Positions 1 to 7,074 of a stretch of DNA of 14,719 nucleotides are shown one piece after another. This stretch comes from Emcibacteraceae bacterium (GTDB lineage: Bacteria; Pseudomonadota; Alphaproteobacteria; Sphingomonadales; Emcibacteraceae). The first letter of the stretch is position 1. The number at the start of each line of letters is the position of its first letter. The position numbers and the translations under genes were made by a program. The notes under the pieces were generated by a model. That model searched no databases and was not told where the DNA came from. It was given only the letters and a program-made list of their open reading frames with translations. The stretch is taken from positions 1-14,719 of the forward strand of contig JAESUD010000358.1 in NCBI GenBank assembly GCA_016763335.1, written 5' to 3'.

Positions 1-653
1 AACAATACCGTCAACTTTAACCCAGTCGCCGGGATGGAAACGTCGTTCACCAATGATAAAAAGGCCGGAGATCAGATTTTTAAAGAGATCCTGTGCCCCA
101 AGAGCTACAGCAACACCGAAAAGGCCAAGTCCAGCGATAAGTGGCGCCACTTGAATGCCCCATATTTCAAGGATAGAGGCGACGCCAAGGAATATGAACA
201 AGCCATGCATGGCTTTAATCAACCAATTAATCATACTGCTTGAGAATATTTCTTTTAATTTACCGAAAGTAAGGCTTATAGGGCCAATGGTCTTATAGAA
301 AGCCCAGAAAATATTAAAGGTAATGAGTGAACGGTTTAAATTTTCAACACCGATGGCCAGATTGCCGGTGGGTGCGAGCAGTTCAGTGGCAAAAAATACG
401 CCAAGAACAATAGGAAGAAACCAAGAGGCCCTTCGATTGCGTCAATGATTTCATCATCTATGGTGTTTTTCGTTTTTCCGACAAAGGACTTTAACCGACC
501 AATGACGATTTTGGCAAATACATGCCGGAGGAGCATAAAGGAAAAAAACAGTAAGAATGCTGCGAGGATTTGACCAACCGCCACACCGTAAACACCGTTA
601 TCCCATACATCAACGACCAGTGACCAAAATTCCTGTAATGTTTTTATATTCAT
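1..653 (-). pseudogene. MscS-family mechanosensitive channel, frameshifted and cut by window edge
   Basis: Inner-membrane small-conductance mechanosensitive channel that would release solutes on hypo-osmotic shock. Read from an ATG at 653 (a TTG at 668 is the alternative), the N-terminal part has a transmembrane helix and a cytoplasmic stretch typical of MscS relatives. The original frame then goes astray and stops at 336. From about 418 to position 1 the next frame is open throughout and carries the strongest family evidence: a glycine/alanine-rich pore helix containing GLGLFGVAVALGAQDLFKN, followed by ISGLFIIGERRFHPGDWV. Adding one base in the AAACC run at 418-422 restores a continuous reading (GFLPIVLGVFFATELLAPTG). 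The gene is therefore either a recent frameshift mutant or intact with a sequence error. The C-terminal part lies beyond the left edge. Identity as MscS family is certain; loss of function is not. Confidence 0.85.
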
Positions 654-695
654 GGTAATTTCACGCAATAATAAAAATTAATTTGTATGTTCATT

Positions 696-724
696 ATTAT
701 ATAGACTAAATTGAAACGAGTTAA
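696..724 (-). promoter_or_regulatory. Probable promoter of the MscS gene
   Basis: On the minus strand a TTAACT (-35, plus coordinates 719-724) and a perfect TATAAT (-10, 696-701) are separated by 17 bases. Transcription would begin about 35 bases before the ATG at 653. The -35 box lies within the spacer of the oppositely facing promoter, so the two may compete. Confidence 0.45.
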
Positions 725-740
725 AGTATTTATGTTTAAT
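711..740 (+). promoter_or_regulatory. Possible promoter of the first VanZ-like gene
   Basis: TTGAAA (711-716) and TTTAAT (735-740) are each one mismatch from the sigma-70 consensus, with an 18-base spacer. It lies 38 bases before the ATG at 778 and overlaps the minus-strand promoter. The region is very AT-rich, so chance matches are likely. Confidence 0.35.
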
Positions 741-777
741 AATAATCGATGGCACAAATAATAAGGCATGAAGAAAA

Positions 778-2115
778 ATGACAGAAAATATGATGGACCG
801 TGAAGTTAATAGAAAAGTCACAGGGTTATTTTTAAACGTTACGAGCATGATTTTTATTTTTATTTTATATACGTCATTGCTTCCATATAATGTGACCGGT
901 AATCTAGGGGATGTATCGTTTGCCTCATTTGTTGATACTTTGCGCATTTCAGCAATCAGTGCACAGCAGGGAACGTGGATTGCCCATGCGATTTTTAATT
1001 TACTTCTTACGTTTGTCGCAAGCATTTATTGTCAGCAGACAAGTAAGAAAATTATGTGGATTTTCATGTATGGGGCGATCATTATATTCGGGGTTTTAAT
1101 TGAATATTTTCAAATGTTTATCGGTAGTCGCGGTACATCACTTGTTGATATATATGCCAATATTGCTGGAATGGGGTTTGGCTTTATCGCATGGGCATTG
1201 TTTGGTAAATTTACGGTTCGGGTGGTGAAGGATTTTATTCAGCATGGAACATTGTCTATTGGTTCTGTTAAAAAAATATACTTGGCATTCGTTATTGCAA
1301 TTATCCTTTTCCCGTTTGATTTTTTTATTAATATGCTTCAGCTTCAAATTGCCTTTGCAAGCAAAGGGATGCCGTTATTTGAAAATAATAGTGCGCAGGG
1401 GATAGGGACGATTTCTCTTGTCGCAGCGATGTTACTATTATTTCCGCTTGGTGTGATTTATAAAATGGTGCCTACTCGTCGGAAGAGTCGGGATATATCA
1501 TTGGTGTTTAAATTTACTTTTCTGTTGCTGTTCCTTGAGATATTACAATTTTTTGAGATATCCGGGCAAAGTTCTTTTCCATCATATTTTGCAAAATTAA
1601 TCGGCTTTTGTGCCGGGCTTTATATAGGAAGGTTTCTAAGTTTAAAATTTTTGCTTGATACATTGCTTAGAATGAGGCTGCTTATTTTATTGGTTACACC
1701 AGTTTTTTTATGGGTGGCATTTAAGATTAAAGGGGGGGTATTTACATTTTCCAGTTCGCTCGATGATATAATGGCGGTGATTGGAAATACTAGTTTTCTG
1801 CCGTTCAAATATTATATCAATGTAGGAAGCGGGGAAGCATTATTAAGCTTTTTACTAAACTTTGTAATATTTATTCCAATTGGCGGGGTGGTTGCTGTTT
1901 ACTATATATCTAAAGAGATTGAACAAAGGCGGTCATTCTCAAGTCTTGTTAAGCTTGGACTGTTATGTGCAATATTGTTAGAATTAGCCGTTCTTGTCTG
2001 GGGATTGGAAAGACCGGATATTACAAATATTATCGTTTCCGGGTTTGCCTTGCCGCTAGGTTATTACTTTGTTTTAATGGCGCAAAACGCTGTTAATATG
2101 AAGAGTGTTGATTAA
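778..2115 (+). CDS. VanZ-family membrane protein with three tandem VanZ-like units
   Basis: Polytopic inner-membrane protein of 445 residues with about 12 predicted helices and no clear soluble domain. VanZ-like hallmarks recur three times. In unit 1 these are SLLPYN (33-38), EYFQ (109-112) and D124 with N128. In unit 2 they are LFPFDF (177-182) and E254 with Q257. In unit 3 they are LPFKYY (341-346), NFVIFIPIG (361-369) and E402. A typical VanZ protein has a single four-to-five-helix unit, so this looks like an internal triplication. VanZ of Tn1546 gives low-level teicoplanin resistance, but most chromosomal homologues have no known substrate and resistance should not be assumed. A weak AAGG lies 11 bases before the ATG; ATG codons five and six residues in are alternatives. 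The stop overlaps that of the convergent VanZ-like gene. Confidence 0.8.
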   Translation: MTENMMDREVNRKVTGLFLNVTSMIFIFILYTSLLPYNVTGNLGDVSFASFVDTLRISAISAQQGTWIAHAIFNLLLTFVASIYCQQTSKKIMWIFMYGAIIIFGVLIEYFQMFIGSRGTSLVDIYANIAGMGFGFIAWALFGKFTVRVVKDFIQHGTLSIGSVKKIYLAFVIAIILFPFDFFINMLQLQIAFASKGMPLFENNSAQGIGTISLVAAMLLLFPLGVIYKMVPTRRKSRDISLVFKFTFLLLFLEILQFFEISGQSSFPSYFAKLIGFCAGLYIGRFLSLKFLLDTLLRMRLLILLVTPVFLWVAFKIKGGVFTFSSSLDDIMAVIGNTSFLPFKYYINVGSGEALLSFLLNFVIFIPIGGVVAVYYISKEIEQRRSFSSLVKLGLLCAILLELAVLVWGLERPDITNIIVSGFALPLGYYFVLMAQNAVNMKSVD

Positions 2116-3266
2116 TTTACTTTAACATTCTTATCTTTATAAACGTCTTGTTTTTCATTGACCTGATGAATGAACGTGCAAAGGAATATAACCAGCAAGG
2201 GTTCAGTTAGGCCGCCGATACGAAATAAAGTCAAATGCTGAAAATATTCAATTGATCCTGCATAAATTACACAAAAAATACTTATCCATCTTGCATTTGG
2301 GAAACTTTTATAGAGGGTCCAGACAATGGCTCCGTAGGCAAAGGTTTTATAAAACACCGTGTGGACGATTGGCAACATGTCATCGGAAAACAGTTCCCCA
2401 AAAGGAACCCACATAAATACTTTAAACGGGTTTTCGTAAAATTCAAATGGATAAAGACTGTTATAAAACATCAGTGGTACCAAAATAGACGCGGCAAACT
2501 TATAAGGACTAATTTTATTAAATATAGTACTTCTAAGCAGTATAATGGCAATTATACCACCGGGCAGTAGTTCGGGTTCGATTGAATCTCGGTAGACAAA
2601 CATTTTTGCAAAAAGGACAACACATACGGCAACTTCAAGTGAAAGAAGTATGTTTTGATTGTCTGGTTTTATTTCCTCGATTAATTTTCGGTATGTGATC
2701 CAAATTGCGATATAAAAAATTACATTAGCAAATCGATATTCATTTATATCAAGATGTATTCTGATGTTTTCTTGAAATATTTCCATATTAAATGAAAACA
2801 TAAATGGTGCGAGAAGAAAAACAATCCACGACAATGCTAGCGCAAGCAAGGCTAGCTTATCTTCTGCTTCGAGCATGTTTGGAAATTTATGATCCATAAA
2901 GCGAGCCAGAGAACCGCCAAGAAAAATGCCAACATAATTCCATGCCGCGTCATAAAGTGCAGGGACTCTGGAAGAGAGATAAATTTGTAAAAATTGTAAG
3001 GTAATGGCGAATGTAATACCAAAAATATAAAGATAGAAATAATAATGTCGAGGCTTGCCCGACCGTGAAATGAGTTCGGTACCAGCAAAGCCAAAAGCTA
3101 TGAAGAGGGCGATGTTTCCTAAAATATCTGGAATTTTTCCATCAGATAAAGATGAAGAAAAGAAGGCATATCGCCCTTCTTCCATCCAGCTAACATACTG
3201 AAAATTAAATGGAAATAATGATCCATAAGTAATTACGAAAATGCTAAATAGAAATAGCCCCTTCAT
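2112..3266 (-). CDS. Second VanZ-family membrane protein, also apparently triplicated
   Basis: Polytopic inner-membrane protein of 384 residues with about 12 predicted helices. The VanZ-type signatures are SLFPFNF (16-22), GNIALFIAFGF (50-60), QFLQ (91-94) and D106 with N110 in unit 1. Unit 2 is degenerate, with LAPF (152-155) and E211. Unit 3 has SLYPFEF (270-276) and EYFQ (340-343). The same three-unit plan as the neighbouring gene at 778-2115 suggests the two are diverged paralogues, although they face each other and their sequences differ strongly. An AGGA eight bases before the ATG supports the start. The C-terminus is a short charged tail (KDKNVKVN). The substrate is unknown. Convergence with overlapping stops makes read-through antisense pairing possible. 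Confidence 0.75.
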   Translation of the reverse strand: MKGLFLFSIFVITYGSLFPFNFQYVSWMEEGRYAFFSSSLSDGKIPDILGNIALFIAFGFAGTELISRSGKPRHYYFYLYIFGITFAITLQFLQIYLSSRVPALYDAAWNYVGIFLGGSLARFMDHKFPNMLEAEDKLALLALALSWIVFLLAPFMFSFNMEIFQENIRIHLDINEYRFANVIFYIAIWITYRKLIEEIKPDNQNILLSLEVAVCVVLFAKMFVYRDSIEPELLPGGIIAIILLRSTIFNKISPYKFAASILVPLMFYNSLYPFEFYENPFKVFMWVPFGELFSDDMLPIVHTVFYKTFAYGAIVWTLYKSFPNARWISIFCVIYAGSIEYFQHLTLFRIGGLTEPLLVIFLCTFIHQVNEKQDVYKDKNVKVN

Positions 3267-3299
3267 TGATTTTTCCTGTGATTTGTTTCTCTAGTTTAC

Positions 3300-3328
3300 T
3301 CTATAGTTAATTTGTAGAAAAAATTCAA
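3300..3328 (-). promoter_or_regulatory. Possible promoter of the second VanZ-like gene
   Basis: On the minus strand TTGAAT (plus coordinates 3323-3328) and TATAGA (3300-3305) are spaced by 17 bases, about 34 bases before the ATG at 3266. Both boxes match four of six consensus bases. Confidence 0.35.
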
Positions 3329-3349
3329 TTTAATCCAGCTTAAATTATG

Positions 3350-3369
3350 TTAATGTCAAATTACATTAA
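3350..3369. promoter_or_regulatory. 20-bp dyad, possible operator of the reductase gene
   Basis: TTAATGT (3350-3356) and ACATTAA (3363-3369) form a perfect 7-bp inverted repeat around a 6-base spacer. The right arm overlaps a plausible -35 (ATTACA, 3360-3365) that lies 16 bases before a perfect TATAAT at 3382-3387. That placement suits a dimeric repressor. No regulator gene is adjacent, and the AT-rich context raises the odds of chance symmetry. Confidence 0.35.
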
Positions 3370-3387
3370 AAGGAAAACATATATAAT
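3360..3387 (+). promoter_or_regulatory. Probable promoter of the NADP reductase gene
   Basis: ATTACA (3360-3365) and a perfect TATAAT (3382-3387) with a 16-base spacer lie 33 bases before the ATG at 3421. Confidence 0.45.
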
Positions 3388-3420
3388 TTATCAAAAATAA
3401 ATAAAATTTGGGAGTTTTTA

Positions 3421-4449
3421 ATGGTGCAAGAAACGGAAAAAACCGACATGATTATTGTTGGTGCCGGGCCAGTCGGGTTGTTTGCTGTGTTTGAAGCAGG
3501 ACTGTTAGGGTTGAAATGCCATTTAATTGATAACCTTGATAGACCGGGGGGGCAATGCACGGAACTTTATCCGGAAAAACCCATATATGATATCCCGGCA
3601 CGACCGAAAGTAACGGGGCAGGAACTTGTCGATGATCTGATGAAACAAATCAGCCCGTTTGATGCTGTATTCCATTTTAATCAACAAGCAAAAGAATTAA
3701 TAAAATTGGAAAATAATAATTGGCAGATGACAACAAGCCAGAATGAGGTCATTGAAGCGCCGATTATTGTTGTCGCTGCGGGCGCCGGAAGTTTCGTTCC
3801 CAAAAAACCGAAATACCCAGATTTGGACATATTTGAAGATAAATCGGTAGATTATGCCGTTTATAAGATGAATAAATATCAGGACAAAGAGCTGGTCATT
3901 GTTGGTGGTGGCGATAGTGCGCTTGATTGGGTGCTCGGGCTTGAACCACTAGCCAAGAAAATCACCTTGGTTCATCGCCGCGAAGGGTTTAGAGCTGCAC
4001 CAGATACGGAAGCACAGTTCAAACAATTGGTTGCAGACGGTAAAGTAGACTTCGTTATAGGCAATATCAAAAAACTAAATGGGCAGGACGGCTTGCTTTC
4101 CAGTGTCGGTGTGGAAACAGTAGACGGCGATTTTATTGAACTGAATTGTGATTATATGTTGCCCTTCATGGGTTTAAAAATAAGCCTTGGCCCTATCGCT
4201 GAATGGGGACTTAATCTTGACCGCAAACATATTACCGTAAACACAGAAACATTTGCTACTGATATTGACGGGATATATGCTATTGGTGACGTATGTACTT
4301 ATCCGGCAAAAATAAAACTTATTTTAACTGGGTTTTATGAAGCGGCGGTCATGTGCCATGCGGCCTTTCAATACGCCTTTCCAGACCGGAAAATGGCAAC
4401 GGGTTACACGACAACTAACACTGCAATTCAGGAAAGACTTGGTGTATAG
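3421..4449 (+). CDS. Ferredoxin/flavodoxin-NADP+ reductase, thioredoxin-reductase-like (YumC type)
   Basis: Cytoplasmic FAD enzyme of 342 residues that would exchange electrons between NADP(H) and ferredoxin or flavodoxin. The FAD-binding Rossmann motif GAGPVG is at residues 14-19, with GGQ at 43-45 in the usual FAD loop. The NAD(P) fold starts with VGGGDSA at 161-167. HRR at 185-187 is the usual NADPH-2'-phosphate signature. The second FAD motif GIYAIGDV lies at 284-291. The redox-active CxxC of true thioredoxin reductases is absent, and the C-terminal extension ending in TTTNTAIQERLGV is typical of the FNR2 group. A GGGAG sits shortly before the ATG. It stands as a single gene between divergent promoters upstream and a new operon downstream. 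Thioredoxin reductase is excluded by the missing cysteines. Confidence 0.92.
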   Translation: MVQETEKTDMIIVGAGPVGLFAVFEAGLLGLKCHLIDNLDRPGGQCTELYPEKPIYDIPARPKVTGQELVDDLMKQISPFDAVFHFNQQAKELIKLENNNWQMTTSQNEVIEAPIIVVAAGAGSFVPKKPKYPDLDIFEDKSVDYAVYKMNKYQDKELVIVGGGDSALDWVLGLEPLAKKITLVHRREGFRAAPDTEAQFKQLVADGKVDFVIGNIKKLNGQDGLLSSVGVETVDGDFIELNCDYMLPFMGLKISLGPIAEWGLNLDRKHITVNTETFATDIDGIYAIGDVCTYPAKIKLILTGFYEAAVMCHAAFQYAFPDRKMATGYTTTNTAIQERLGV

Positions 4450-4487
4450 TTTATAAACATCATTTGATGTAAAAATTGGGATAACTG

Positions 4488-4523
4488 TGTTTGAGTGAGG
4501 TTAAAGCTTATTCATCCTATATT
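4488..4523 (+). promoter_or_regulatory. PhoP-box-like direct repeat and -10 before the two-component operon
   Basis: TGTTTG (4488-4493) and GGTTAA (4499-4504) are direct hexamers 11 bases apart. Each matches five of six positions of the (T/G)GTTTA half-site known for enterobacterial PhoP. A TATATT (4518-4523) follows 13 bases later, close to the usual PhoP-box-to--10 distance. No convincing -35 box accompanies it, as expected for an activator-dependent promoter. The likely binder is the response regulator encoded at 4951, which would make the operon self-regulated. This rests on motif reading only. Confidence 0.4.
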
Positions 4524-4549
4524 AAGCAGGTAAATATTAATATTAAGGT

Positions 4550-4945
4550 ATGATGAGAATCACTTTGTACATATGTGTGGTTATGGTTTGTTTTTTAATC
4601 AACCCAGTGACCCCTTACGCGCAGGAAATTAGAGAAATGCCTGCTGCGCGTGATATTGGACCACGTGATTTATTGTCGCCGCCAAACAGGCGAATTCCTG
4701 ATCAGTTTTTCGGTCATGACAGAGTGCGCGATAAGGTTCGTGATGGTGTCTATGTATCGCTTTCTATTATCAGAAAAAAAATTCAAAAAGAATATCCAGG
4801 ACGCATAGTTGATGTTCAACTTCTTATCGCGCAACGAGAAGGGCTTAGAGATTTATTTGATGTTAAGGTTCTTACGGATGAAGGTAAATTACTGTCTATA
4901 AAAGTTGATGCGCAAAGTGCTAAAATTGTTGATGTAAAAGGATAA
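4550..4945 (+). CDS. Secreted PepSY-domain protein upstream of the two-component pair
   Basis: Small exported protein (131 residues). Residues 1-24 form a signal peptide with probable cleavage after TPYA. A proline- and charge-rich linker follows, then a PepSY domain from about residue 68 to the end (SLSIIRKKIQKEYPG, then a strand pair ending SAKIVDVKG). PepSY modules are thought to bind or inhibit partners in the envelope, and PepSY genes often precede PhoP/PhoQ-like pairs in proteobacteria. Its stop is five bases before the response regulator start, so it is co-transcribed and may tune the kinase sensor in the periplasm; that role is inferred. The first ATG is only one base from the AAGG, so the second ATG at 4553 may be the true start. 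Confidence 0.75.
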   Translation: MMRITLYICVVMVCFLINPVTPYAQEIREMPAARDIGPRDLLSPPNRRIPDQFFGHDRVRDKVRDGVYVSLSIIRKKIQKEYPGRIVDVQLLIAQREGLRDLFDVKVLTDEGKLLSIKVDAQSAKIVDVKG

Positions 4946-4950
4946 TATAC

Positions 4951-5610
4951 ATGAGATTGCTATTAGCGGAAGATGATCCAGATTTGTCCCGTCAATTAAA
5001 AAGTTTCCTTGAAGACGCTGGTTATGCCGTTGATGCATCATTAAATGGTGAGGATGCACATTTTCTTGGTGAAACGGAAAGCTATGATGCAATTATACTT
5101 GACCTTGGGCTGCCGATCATGGACGGGATTAGTGTTTTAAAGAAGTGGCGAGAAGCAGGTATTGGTACGCCAGTTCTTATCTTAACGGCCCGTGACGGTT
5201 GGTCAGAGAAAGTAGCGGGACTTGATGCTGGCGCCGATGATTATGTAGCAAAACCATTTCAGATAGAGGAAGTGATCGCGAGGATAAGAGCATTGATCCG
5301 GCGTGCTGCAGGACAAAGTTCCCCTGAAATATCGGTTCAGGGTCTCACATTGAACAGCACATCTTCTAAAGTTACTGTCGACGGCGTGCCTATTAAGTTG
5401 ACGGCGCAGGAATATAAACTGCTTTCTTATATGATGCATCACCCCAATAAAGTGATTTCAAGGACGGAACTTACCGAACATATTTATGATCAGGATTTTG
5501 ATCGGGATTCAAACACGATTGAAGTGTTTGTCACCCGTATCCGCAAGAAAATTGGTATAGATATTATTAAAACTATTAGAGGATTGGGGTATCAGCTTGT
5601 CGCTGAATAA
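4951..5610 (+). CDS. OmpR/PhoP-family response regulator
   Basis: DNA-binding response regulator of 219 residues. The receiver domain (1-115) has the acidic pair D8/D9, the phospho-acceptor D51 in ILDLGLPIMDG, T79 and K101 (AKPF), so all switch residues are present. A winged-helix effector domain fills about 125-217, with the typical RTELTEHIYDQDFDRDSNTIEVF recognition region in shorter form and the closing IRGLGYQL. An AAAGGA overlapping the end of the PepSY gene is the ribosome site. The downstream kinase gene starts inside this gene, giving a 14-base overlap and tight coupling. PhoP is the closest well-known relative by architecture and by the PhoQ-like partner, but the inducing signal is unknown. 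Confidence 0.93.
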   Translation: MRLLLAEDDPDLSRQLKSFLEDAGYAVDASLNGEDAHFLGETESYDAIILDLGLPIMDGISVLKKWREAGIGTPVLILTARDGWSEKVAGLDAGADDYVAKPFQIEEVIARIRALIRRAAGQSSPEISVQGLTLNSTSSKVTVDGVPIKLTAQEYKLLSYMMHHPNKVISRTELTEHIYDQDFDRDSNTIEVFVTRIRKKIGIDIIKTIRGLGYQLVAE

Positions 5611-6970
5611 AGCAGAATATTATAGTTCGGAAAGTGGCAAGGGGCCATTATGGGTACGCCTAGTTATTATTTCCGTAGTATGGACGGCACTTTCGCTGGT
5701 TGTTGGTGGATATTTATTATCACTGGTTTTTCGTGATACTTTAGAACAAAATTTTGATGAACGGATTAATGCGCTTCTTGAAAACCTGATTGTGATCAGT
5801 TCTGATGATACGGCAAACACAATAAACTTATCCCGCCCCATGGTTGACCCGCGGTTTGAACAACCTTATTCCGGCTGGTATTGGCAAATTTCACCCGAGG
5901 GTTTTAGCCCAGTTCGTTCAAGATCACTATGGGACGTTAACCTTGATGCTGATTTTGCAGTAGCCGTTGGCTCAACAAGATACCGTGAAACCATTGGTCC
6001 TGAAGAACAAGTGCTAAGATTAGTGGAACGCGATATTACAATGCCGGGAAGCGATGTGATATACCGTTTTGCCGTCGCCATTGATACATCGGAAATTGAC
6101 GCACAAGCGGACAGGTTTGACAATATATTGTTGCTAGGGCTTAGTGCCCTTGGTATTGGGCTTGTTGCAGCATCTTTGTTACAGGTGTTCCTTGGACTAA
6201 AGCCGCTAGGGTATATTCAACAATCACTTAGTAAGGTAAGGAACGGTGAAGTCGATTATTTGCCAACCGATTTTCCCAGTGAAATTCAGCCGCTTGCCGA
6301 CGAATTAAATGCATTGCTTGATCATAATAATGAAATTGTTGAACGTTCTCGCACACAAGTTGGCAATCTGGCACATGCGCTCAAAACACCGTTAGCTGTG
6401 CTAAGAAATGAAGCGCGGATGAATGATGGCCCAATGTCGGTAACGGTGGCCAAGCAAACAGAAAATATGCATAAATATGTTGAGCATTATCTTAAGCGTG
6501 CCCGTGTTGCGGCCAATATAAAAACCATATCAAGCCACAGTTTGATTATGCCATCTATACATAATATTGCTCGTGCCCTTAATAAAGTTTATCAGGATAA
6601 ACATATTTCTGTCAGCACAAAACTGGATGAGAAAAGCCTGGTGTTTAAAGGCGATGTCAATGATTTTGAAGAAATGGTCGGAAACATTATGGAAAATGCT
6701 TCTAAATGGGCCAAGAAAGATATCACCGTAGAGTGTTTTAAGGAAAAAGGCTTGCTTAGGATTGAAATTGGTGATGATGGGCCGGGTATTGATGTTAAGG
6801 CCCGTGATGCTGTTTTTGCACGAGGTGGCCGTCTTGATGAAACAACACCGGGTTCCGGTTTAGGCCTTGCAATTGTAAAGGATTTATCCGGACTTTATGG
6901 CGGTCAGATCAAATTAGACGATAACTACAATAACGGTCTTCTTGCCTCACTTATTCTACCATCGGTTTAG
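5597..6970 (+). CDS. PhoQ-like sensor histidine kinase
   Basis: Inner-membrane sensor kinase of 457 residues. A first transmembrane helix is at about 20-45, a periplasmic sensor region of about 130 residues follows, and a second helix is at about 176-200. A HAMP-like linker leads to the dimerisation helix with the phospho-acceptor H260 in LAHALKTPLAVL, the PhoQ-type variant. The ATPase domain has the N box (N363, N367), the G1 box DDGPG (393-397) and the G2 box GSGLGLA (419-425). The start is taken at TTG 5597 because GGGG lies seven bases before it and no in-frame ATG exists near. The sensor region does not show an obvious acidic patch like that of PhoQ, so Mg2+ sensing cannot be assumed. 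Confidence 0.92.
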   Translation: MSLNKAEYYSSESGKGPLWVRLVIISVVWTALSLVVGGYLLSLVFRDTLEQNFDERINALLENLIVISSDDTANTINLSRPMVDPRFEQPYSGWYWQISPEGFSPVRSRSLWDVNLDADFAVAVGSTRYRETIGPEEQVLRLVERDITMPGSDVIYRFAVAIDTSEIDAQADRFDNILLLGLSALGIGLVAASLLQVFLGLKPLGYIQQSLSKVRNGEVDYLPTDFPSEIQPLADELNALLDHNNEIVERSRTQVGNLAHALKTPLAVLRNEARMNDGPMSVTVAKQTENMHKYVEHYLKRARVAANIKTISSHSLIMPSIHNIARALNKVYQDKHISVSTKLDEKSLVFKGDVNDFEEMVGNIMENASKWAKKDITVECFKEKGLLRIEIGDDGPGIDVKARDAVFARGGRLDETTPGSGLGLAIVKDLSGLYGGQIKLDDNYNNGLLASLILPSV

Positions 6971-6977
6971 TTTTATG

Positions 6978-6994
6978 AACGGTATTATACCGTT
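6978..6994. repeat. Perfect 7-bp inverted repeat after the kinase gene
   Basis: AACGGTA (6978-6984) and TACCGTT (6988-6994) surround a TTA loop, eight bases after the kinase stop codon. There is no T-tract after it, so it is not a normal intrinsic terminator. It could stabilise the 3' end of the operon mRNA or be an operator for the next gene. Confidence 0.4.
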
Positions 6995-7007
6995 AGCTGA
7001 ACCCGGC

Positions 7008-7041
7008 GTTCATATTTCATTCATTTGCGAGATGCTATTAT
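7008..7041 (+). promoter_or_regulatory. Possible regulator-dependent promoter of the lipoprotein gene
   Basis: GTTCAT (7008-7013) and ATTCAT (7019-7024) are direct hexamers in an 11-base register, and TATTAT (7036-7041) follows 11 bases later. This layout parallels the site before the two-component operon, but the hexamer sequence differs from GTTTA. A further TTCAT copy at 7016 weakens the case. Confidence 0.25.
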
Positions 7042-7074
7042 TATTTCATGTTAATAAGATGTGAGGATAAAAAT

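Noticed and set aside
34..243. Plus-strand open frame within the channel gene
   Set aside because: It lies antisense to the MscS pore region, which has a clear family match, and shows no domain of its own.
678..1347. Several open frames opposite or beside the first VanZ-like gene
   Set aside because: They overlap a protein with good membrane and VanZ features and lack ribosome sites or recognisable motifs.
778..3266. Glycopeptide resistance locus on the strength of the VanZ-like genes
   Set aside because: No VanRS, VanHAX or VanY genes are present, and chromosomal VanZ-family proteins are widespread without such a role.
3421..4449. Thioredoxin reductase
   Set aside because: The fold matches, but the redox-active CxxC motif is absent.
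4449..4470. Palindromes GTTTATAAAC (4449-4458) and ACATCA-TT-TGATGT (4457-4470) just after the reductase stop
   Set aside because: They overlap and could form a hairpin, but A residues and not T residues follow on the plus strand, so no intrinsic terminator is supported. An operator role is possible but the site is about 20-30 bases upstream of a better candidate.
4533..4544. AATATTAATATT palindrome before the PepSY start
   Set aside because: Simple AT-rich symmetry is expected often in this base composition.
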